Shown in pieces: positions 58,721-64,000 of a stretch of DNA of 64,000 nucleotides. Position numbers and translations under genes: made by a program. Location of the stretch: positions 1,798,001-1,862,000 of the forward strand of contig OY969725.1 in assembly GCA_963702195.1 (NCBI GenBank). Direction: 5' to 3'. The stretch comes from AC-56 sp963702195. GTDB taxonomy: Bacteria > Actinomycetota > Thermoleophilia > Solirubrobacterales > 70-9. Below the pieces are notes generated by a model. That model was not told the origin of the DNA. It saw only the letters and a program-made list of their open reading frames with translations, and made no database searches. Within the stretch, counting starts at the first letter, position 1. Each line of letters starts with the position of its first letter.

Positions 58721-59947
58721 ATGTCTCGAAACGGCGTCGAAACCATCATCGCGTGCGCGCTGATCCCGCGGTTCACCCTGCTGGCGGTCCTCGGCGGGCG
58801 CAGGGAGCTTCTTCTCCAGGCAATGGCGCTGGCGCCGGAGCCAGGCGGCCCGCAGGTGATCGGGGAGGCGTCGGGGCCGGCGGAGGCATTCGGCGTGCGC
58901 GCCGGGATGCGGCTCGGCGAGGCGCTGGCCCGGTGTCCTGAGCTGACCCTGGTGCCGCCGGACCCGGAGCGGGCGGAGGCGGCCTTCCAGGACGCGCTCC
59001 GTCGCCTGGAGGGAATCGGCGCGGAGGTCGAGCCGGGACGGCCCGGGGAGGCGTTCTTCGAGGCCGGAGGGCTGCGCGGGCTCTACGGCAGCATCGACGG
59101 TGCGCTGCGGAGGGCGCGGGACGCAATCGGCCCGCCGATCAGGCTGGGCGCCGGGCGGACGCGGCTGTGCGCCTACGCGGCGGCGCGCAGGGCGCGGCCA
59201 CGGCGCGCGCCGGTGGTCGTACCCGACGCGATGACACGCTCCTTCCTTGCGCCGTTGCCGGTCGGCCTCCTCCGCGAGCGGCTGGACGACGAATGGGGCC
59301 GGGCAGATATCCCGGACAAGCTCGAACGTCTCGGGGTCGACAGCCTCGGACAGCTGGCGGCGCTTCCCGATCCCGCGATCGCCGATCGCTTCGGGCGGCT
59401 GGGGCTGAGGACGCTGCGAATGGCGCGGGGCGAGGAGGTGCCCCTTCGGCCTCGCCGTGTCCACGAGAGCCTGGTCGAGGGGCTCGAGCTCGGCGAGGCG
59501 ATCTCGGGGCCGCAGCTGGAGCGAGTCGTCGCGTTGCTGGTCGATCGCCTGCTCGCCAACCCGGCACGCCGGGGACGCAGCCTGCGACGCCTGCGGCTGG
59601 CGGCGCGGCTGGCCGGAGGGGGCGGCTGGCGGAACGAGGCGGCGCTCCGGCAGGCGAGTGCCGACCACGAGCGCCTGCTCCTGGCGCTGCAGTCGAAGCT
59701 CGACGGGATTCCCGGTCCCGTGGCCTCGCTGACGCTGCGCGCGCTGGAGACGGGCCCGCCGGCGGGCGATCAGTCGGAGCTCGACTCCCAGGCGGCCGAG
59801 AGCCGTCGGCGGCGGCTCGCCGAGGCGGTGCGACAGGTCCGCGCGATCGCCGGCAAGGACGCCGTGCTGCGGGTCCTCGACGCCGACGTCGACTCGCGGG
59901 TGCCCGAGCGGCGCTCGCTGCTCACTCCATACCAGGAGGCCGAGTGA
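58721..59947 (+). CDS. imuB: ImuB, inactive Y-family polymerase of the SOS mutasome
   Basis: 408 residues. Y-family polymerase fold with the catalytic acids missing: the palm segment reads IIACALIPRF where DinB has DxD, and GEAFFEAGGLRGLYG stands in place of the DEAYLDLSG-type motif. Thumb motifs (GVDSLGQLAALPDPAIADRFG) remain. ImuB serves as the hub linking DnaE2 to the beta clamp in SOS mutagenesis. No typical QLxLF clamp peptide is obvious at its C-terminus (SLLTPYQEAE). A LexA box overlaps its start region. It is coupled to the DUF6504 gene by GTGA; no imuA homologue is present upstream. Confidence 0.9.
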   Translation: MSRNGVETIIACALIPRFTLLAVLGGRRELLLQAMALAPEPGGPQVIGEASGPAEAFGVRAGMRLGEALARCPELTLVPPDPERAEAAFQDALRRLEGIGAEVEPGRPGEAFFEAGGLRGLYGSIDGALRRARDAIGPPIRLGAGRTRLCAYAAARRARPRRAPVVVPDAMTRSFLAPLPVGLLRERLDDEWGRADIPDKLERLGVDSLGQLAALPDPAIADRFGRLGLRTLRMARGEEVPLRPRRVHESLVEGLELGEAISGPQLERVVALLVDRLLANPARRGRSLRRLRLAARLAGGGGWRNEAALRQASADHERLLLALQSKLDGIPGPVASLTLRALETGPPAGDQSELDSQAAESRRRRLAEAVRQVRAIAGKDAVLRVLDADVDSRVPERRSLLTPYQEAE

Positions 59948-60177
59948 GTCAGTCCGTCTACAGGCCACAGCCGGTGCCGGTGAGGAGGGGCGCGGGCGGC
60001 GAGCCGGCGGCCGTCGACTCGGTGGCCGTAGAGGCTGTCCGTGAGGAATGGCTGGTCGAGGACCGCTGGTGGACGCCCAAGCCCCTTCGCCGGCGCTACT
60101 TCGAGCTCGTCCTCGCCGACGGACGCAACGTCGTGGTCTTTAGCGAGGGCGGCCATTGGCTCCTGCAACGCGCATGA
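59944..60177 (+). CDS. DUF6504 small protein of the SOS operon
   Basis: 77 residues. Matches the DUF6504 pattern that often accompanies ImuB and DnaE2 in actinobacteria: VDSVAVEAVREEWLVEDRWWTPKPLRRRYFELVLADGRNVVVFSEGGHWLLQRA. Rich in Trp/Arg, no membrane span. GTG 59944 overlaps the imuB stop (GTGA) and its own stop overlaps the dnaE2 ATG (ATGA), so all three are translated as one unit. Function not established; it may be a structural partner in the mutasome, perhaps replacing ImuA. Confidence 0.88.
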   Translation: MSQSVYRPQPVPVRRGAGGEPAAVDSVAVEAVREEWLVEDRWWTPKPLRRRYFELVLADGRNVVVFSEGGHWLLQRA

Positions 60178-63100
60178 GCTACGTCGAGCTGCACTGCCAC
60201 TCCGCCTACTCCTTCGGGGATGGAGCGTCGGCGCCCGAGGAGCTCGCGCACCGGGCGGCGGAGCTTGGATACGAGGCGCTCGCGATCACCGACCACGACG
60301 GGGTCTGGGGAGCGATGGAGTTCGCGCAGGCCTGCACCGCGTTCGGGGTGCGGCCGATCGTGGGAGCGGAGATGACAATCACTCCGGCTACATCCTCCGC
60401 TTCGCGTCCGGCCTCGCCGGGTCTCGCAGGGTCCTTCCACGTGACCCTGCTGGTGGAGAACGCCGACGGCTGGCGGAACCTCTGCCGGCTGATCACCGAG
60501 GCGCACGCGGGCACTCGTCCTCATCCAGACCGGAAGTCCCTTTCCCCCTCCCTCTCGCTCGACGCGCTCACCGAGCGGGCCGAGGGGCTCGTGTGCCTCT
60601 CGGGATGTGCGCGAGAGGGGGCGCTTGCGGCCCACTTCGAGCGCTCCGGCGGCCGGCCGACGGCCGCCGACGCCGCGGCGGCGATGGCGGTTGGGGGGCG
60701 GCTCGCGGCCGCGTTCGGGCGGGAGCGGTTCCGGGTGGAGTTGCAGCGGCCGTTCTGGCGCCACGACCGGGCGCGGAATCGGTGGCTGGCCGGGCTCGCC
60801 GAGCGGCTGGGTGTGACCTGCGTGGCCACCGGCGACATCCACATGCACGACGCCTCCCGGGCGGCGCTCCAGGACGTGCTGTGCGCCGTTCGGCTGGGCG
60901 GGACGCTCGAGGAGACGGAGCCGCGGCGGCGCGGGAACGGGATGGCTTATCTGGCCTCCCCCGCGGAGAAGGCTGCCCGCTTCGACGAACATCCGGACGC
61001 CGTCGCGGAGAGCGGGCGGCTCGCGGAGCGGCTCGGCTTCGACCTGACGCGGGATCTCGGATACCGGTATCCCGGGTCGGAGGATCCGGGCGCGGATCGA
61101 AAGCTCGCCGAGATCTGCGGGACGCGGCTGGAGCAACGGTACGCGGACGAGTCCGAGCGCGAGGAGGCCCGCCGGCGATTGGACGAGGAGCTCCAGCTGA
61201 TCCGCAAGCTCGAGCTGTCGGGCTTTCTGCTCCTCCACTTCGACATCCTCGAGCTGGCGCGAGAGGTCGCGACCGAGGTGCGCGGGCCGGATTCGGCGCG
61301 CTCGCTGCTTCCCCCGGGGCGGGGGCGCGGCTCCAGCGTCAGCTCGCTGGTCTGCTACCTGACCGGGCTCTCGCACGTGGATCCGGTGCGCAACGGGCTA
61401 TTCCTGGGGCGCTTTCTCAACGAGGAGATCTCGGAGGCGCCGGACATCGATCTGGACTTCCCCCGCGACATCCGCGAGAAGCTGATTCCGCGGGTGCACG
61501 AGCGCTACGGCAGGGATCGCTCGGCGCTCGTGGCGGCGTTCGCGTGCTACCGGTCCCGGGCGGCCGTTCGAGACTTCGGCAAGGCGCTGGGGCTGCCCGC
61601 GGGCGAGATCGAGCGGGTGGCGAGAACCGTCGAGATGTACGACCGGCCGGAATCGGTGGAGGAGGACATGGCGGCGGCGATCGGCACGGACAGGGCGACC
61701 TCCGGGCGCTGGCGGGCGCTGGCGCGGCTGGCTCACGAGGCGTGGGGGCTGCCGCGCCACGCCTCCCAGCACCCCGGCGGGATGGTGATCTCCACCCGTC
61801 CGCTGATCGACATCTGCCCGGTGCAGCCGGCGGCGATGGAGGGGCGCCAACTGGTGCAGTGGGACAAGGACTCGTGCTCGGACGGCGGCTTTTTGAAAAT
61901 CGACCTGCTGGGGCTGGGGATGCTCTCGGCGGTCGAGCGGGCGGTGGACGAGATCGCGCGCACCCGTGGCGAGAGGATCGACCTCTCGCGGATCCCGATG
62001 GACGATCCCGAGACGTTCCGGGCGATCCGCGCGGCCGACACGACCGGCGCCTTTCAGATCGAGAGCCGGGCGCAGATGCAGATGCTGCCGCGCACCCTCC
62101 CGGAGTCGATCGACGATCTGACCGTGCAGGTGGCGCTGGTGCGCCCCGGACCGATCCAGGGCGGCGCAGTGCACCCGTACCTGGAGCGGCGGATGCGGCT
62201 GCGATCCGAGCCCGGATACCGGGTCCCGTACGAGCATCCGTCCCTGGAATCGATCCTCGAGGACACCCTGGGGACGATCGTCTTCCAGGAGCAGGTGATC
62301 CAGGTGGCGATGGCGCTGGCCGGGTTTGCCGCCGGCGAAGCGGAGGGGTTGCGCCGTGCGATGAGCAGAAAGCGCTCTGAGCAGGCAATTCTGGCCTACC
62401 AGGACAAGTTCATCAACGGCGCGATGGAGCGCGGCGCGAGCCGGGAGGTTGGTGAGCGCGTGTTCGAGCAGATCCTCGGGTTCTCCGGGTTCGGGTTTCC
62501 CAAGGCCCACGCGGTGGCCTTCGGCCTGCTCGCCTACCAGTCGACCTGGCTACGGGTGCACTACGGGCCCGAGTTCCTCTGCGCTCTCCTCAATGAGCAG
62601 CCGATGGGATTCTACCCCCCCGACGCGCTGGTGCACGAGGCGCAGCGTCGCGGGACCGAGGTGCGGACGCCGGACGTGATCCGGAGCGACGTCGAGTGCA
62701 CCGTCGAGGGCTCAGCGGTTCGTATCGGCCTGGGTTACATAACCGGACTGCGGGCCGACGAGGCGCGTGTTCTTGTCGACGAGCGCGAGCGCGGTGGCCC
62801 CTACCAGGGGCTCGCCGACCTGGCTTCGCGGTCGGGCATGGGGCCGGATGGGCTCGAGCGGCTGGCCTGGGCCGGAGCATGTGAGGGGATCGGCGGCGGC
62901 GATGAGCTGCGCCGCCGCCAGGACCTCTGGCAGCTGGGCGTCGCAAATGGCGCTCAGCGACTCGGCGGCGGCTCGACCGCGGAACGGGCCGTACCGTCGA
63001 TCCAGCTCTCCCTCCCCCTCCCCATTCCCGCAGCGCCGACGCTGCGAGAGCTCGATTCGTGGGAGCGGCTGCTGGCCGACTACTCGTCGACGGGCATCGC

Positions 63101-63587
63101 CATCGCCGAGCATCCCATGACGCTGATCCGGCCCGGACTGGACGAGAACCTGGTCACGAGCCGGGATCTGGGCGACCTCGCGGACGGGGCCTTCGTACGC
63201 GTTCCCGGGATGGTCGTCGCTCGCCAGCGGCCCGCGACGGCCAACGGTGTCGTCTTCATGCTCCTGGAGGACGAGGTGGGGACGGTCAACATCGTCGTGC
63301 CGCCGCCGGTGTACAAGCGCCATCGCCTGGCGGTCAGGACGGCCTCCTTCGCCCGGGTGGACGGCAAGCTCGAGCGTCGGGACAGGGTCATGAACGTGGT
63401 CGCGCGCTCGATCCATCCCCTGGCAACGCCCGACCAGCCCGCCACCAAGGTCCGCCACATCGAGCCCCCCACCGAACGAGAGACCGGACGGCGCGGACGC
63501 GACGCCGGCGTCGCGGCCGATCCGAGGACCGCCGAGCTGGCGGCGGTCGCACCGGCCGCCCACAGCTTCGGGCGCAGGGGCCGTTGA
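60174..63587 (+). CDS. dnaE2: Error-prone DNA polymerase III alpha subunit DnaE2
   Basis: 1137 residues from ATG 60174 (ATGA overlap with DUF6504). PHP domain at the N-terminus (ELHCHSAYSFGDGAS, ITDHDG), then the polymerase palm with PDIDLDF carrying D424 and D426 and a third acid near D577 (FLKIDLLGLGM). A clamp-type peptide QLSLPLPI lies near 944 and an OB domain near 1000-1060 (VRVPGMVVARQRP...VFMLLEDEVGTVNIV). It performs translesion and mutagenic synthesis after DNA damage. A dispersed repeat copy (60377-60426) adds about 17 Ser/Ala/Pro-rich residues to a PHP-domain loop (~69-85). Confidence 0.96.
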   Translation: MSYVELHCHSAYSFGDGASAPEELAHRAAELGYEALAITDHDGVWGAMEFAQACTAFGVRPIVGAEMTITPATSSASRPASPGLAGSFHVTLLVENADGWRNLCRLITEAHAGTRPHPDRKSLSPSLSLDALTERAEGLVCLSGCAREGALAAHFERSGGRPTAADAAAAMAVGGRLAAAFGRERFRVELQRPFWRHDRARNRWLAGLAERLGVTCVATGDIHMHDASRAALQDVLCAVRLGGTLEETEPRRRGNGMAYLASPAEKAARFDEHPDAVAESGRLAERLGFDLTRDLGYRYPGSEDPGADRKLAEICGTRLEQRYADESEREEARRRLDEELQLIRKLELSGFLLLHFDILELAREVATEVRGPDSARSLLPPGRGRGSSVSSLVCYLTGLSHVDPVRNGLFLGRFLNEEISEAPDIDLDFPRDIREKLIPRVHERYGRDRSALVAAFACYRSRAAVRDFGKALGLPAGEIERVARTVEMYDRPESVEEDMAAAIGTDRATSGRWRALARLAHEAWGLPRHASQHPGGMVISTRPLIDICPVQPAAMEGRQLVQWDKDSCSDGGFLKIDLLGLGMLSAVERAVDEIARTRGERIDLSRIPMDDPETFRAIRAADTTGAFQIESRAQMQMLPRTLPESIDDLTVQVALVRPGPIQGGAVHPYLERRMRLRSEPGYRVPYEHPSLESILEDTLGTIVFQEQVIQVAMALAGFAAGEAEGLRRAMSRKRSEQAILAYQDKFINGAMERGASREVGERVFEQILGFSGFGFPKAHAVAFGLLAYQSTWLRVHYGPEFLCALLNEQPMGFYPPDALVHEAQRRGTEVRTPDVIRSDVECTVEGSAVRIGLGYITGLRADEARVLVDERERGGPYQGLADLASRSGMGPDGLERLAWAGACEGIGGGDELRRRQDLWQLGVANGAQRLGGGSTAERAVPSIQLSLPLPIPAAPTLRELDSWERLLADYSSTGIAIAEHPMTLIRPGLDENLVTSRDLGDLADGAFVRVPGMVVARQRPATANGVVFMLLEDEVGTVNIVVPPPVYKRHRLAVRTASFARVDGKLERRDRVMNVVARSIHPLATPDQPATKVRHIEPPTERETGRRGRDAGVAADPRTAELAAVAPAAHSFGRRGR
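60377..60426. repeat. Dispersed ~50-bp repeat, copy A (inside dnaE2)
   Basis: Matches copy B (35965-36014) at 44 of 50 ungapped positions. It is translated in frame within the PHP domain of DnaE2 and runs in the opposite orientation relative to the gene than copies B, C and D do. Confidence 0.75.
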
Positions 63588-63644
63588 TGGCTTGTGCGAG
63601 CCGTTTCCAGCCACCGCGAGCGCCCGCTTGCAATATGGCTTGCA

Positions 63645-63656
63645 GAACATATGTTC
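63645..63656 (+). promoter_or_regulatory. Second LexA (SOS) box
   Basis: A perfect palindrome GAAC-ATAT-GTTC, flanked by A and C, lies 30 bases before the ATG at 63686 and 57 bases after the dnaE2 stop. It predicts that the following ORF is a separate member of the SOS regulon. Confidence 0.85.
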
Positions 63657-63685
63657 CGTCCGAGGCCGTTCGTAGATTGCCGGCC

Positions 63686-64000
63686 ATGTTCCACGGGCGC
63701 AATGATCTTGGCCAACGAGTTGTCGACGGTGTCGACCTCGTGATCGACTTCGCCACGCTTGGCGAATACGGCCTTGAGCTAACCAGCGCGGAGGGGCCCG
63801 CTCGCCAGCGGACCGACCGGCATCCCAGACCCGATCGCCGGCCCGGATGGGAGGCGCCGGCGAGCGCCCGCCGCAGCGCCTGTGGGGCAGCGCGCGAGAC
63901 CGCGACCCGGCCGACGACAACGGGCGACCACCACGAGTGGCGCTTCCCGGGCTCGCGGCCCTCGCGTGCGAACTTCCGCGCCGCGCTCGAGCGCTACGCG
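63686..64000 (+). CDS. Unidentified ORF under LexA control, 3'-truncated by window edge
   Basis: Open for 105 codons to the window end without a stop. Starts MFHGRNDLGQRVVDGVDLVI, DFATLGEYGLELTS; the first ~35 residues look protein-like, while residues 36-80 are Arg/Pro/Thr-rich and less convincing, so a frameshift is possible. No family recognised. The start lies 30 bases after a perfect LexA box, which is the main reason to believe it. Its closeness to dnaE2 suggests a DNA-repair or nuclease role by association only. Confidence 0.45.
   Translation, partial: MFHGRNDLGQRVVDGVDLVIDFATLGEYGLELTSAEGPARQRTDRHPRPDRRPGWEAPASARRSACGAARETATRPTTTGDHHEWRFPGSRPSRANFRAALERYA

Overview
The window is a dense, GC-rich chromosomal segment (third codon positions almost all G or C) with about 58 protein genes, most on the minus strand and many joined by 4-base NTGA stop/start overlaps. 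The gene content points to a deep-branching actinobacterium, most likely class Thermoleophilia (Solirubrobacterales or a relative). The support is a GarA-like FHA protein next to an FtsR-like MerR regulator, an RsiG-like protein, SepF, WS/DGAT, imuB-DUF6504-dnaE2 with Cheo-type LexA boxes, and a short HisG paired with HisZ. The assignment is inferred from gene families; no rRNA or tRNA gene was found to confirm it. No insertion sequence, prophage or CRISPR array was seen.

Layout. 1-14202: the end of a dinB polymerase, then mostly plus-strand accessory genes (secreted repeat protein, wax-ester synthase/DGAT, K+ channel, glutamine-dependent NAD synthetase, sulfatase, a membrane protein with an HTH domain, GH114-like protein), interrupted by minus-strand ChbG/YdjC, beta-helix, thioesterase and MMPL genes. 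14348-18670: AGPS-like flavoenzyme with SRPBCC partner, the rsiG-garA-ftsR signalling cluster, and pgsA. 18667-25972: proS, ispG, acyl-CoA ligase, rseP and dxr (isoprenoid and envelope core). 26007-32007: a methyltransferase and nfo, then the translation/envelope operon rpsB-tsf-pyrH-frr-uppS-cdsA. 32346-38987: division and envelope cluster (rluD-like, lspA, yggT, proC, sepF, yggS, pgeF, deacetylase, cca). 39045-43820: surface genes (PQQ propeller, GT39, lipoprotein sulfatase). 43873-51191: his operon (hisZ-G-D-B-H-A-orf78-F) downstream of murA. 51219-58687: HD hydrolase, sedolisin protease, small zinc protein, isopropylmalate-dehydrogenase-like enzyme, lipoprotein, ABC1 kinase and PLP decarboxylase. 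58706-64000: LexA-controlled mutagenesis operon imuB-DUF6504-dnaE2, then a second LexA box ahead of an unfinished ORF.

Points of most interest are: (i) a roughly 50-bp dispersed repeat present in four copies, three in gene 3' ends and one inside dnaE2; (ii) a small RsiG-like protein carrying a c-di-GMP-type motif, in an apparent operon with a zinc-ribbon GarA; (iii) an SOS mutasome operon without imuA plus an adjacent second SOS unit; (iv) MurA with Asp at the Cys115 position; (v) a probable CTG start for hisH; (vi) many starts placed 6-8 bases after a -10 hexamer, which suggests widespread leaderless transcription.
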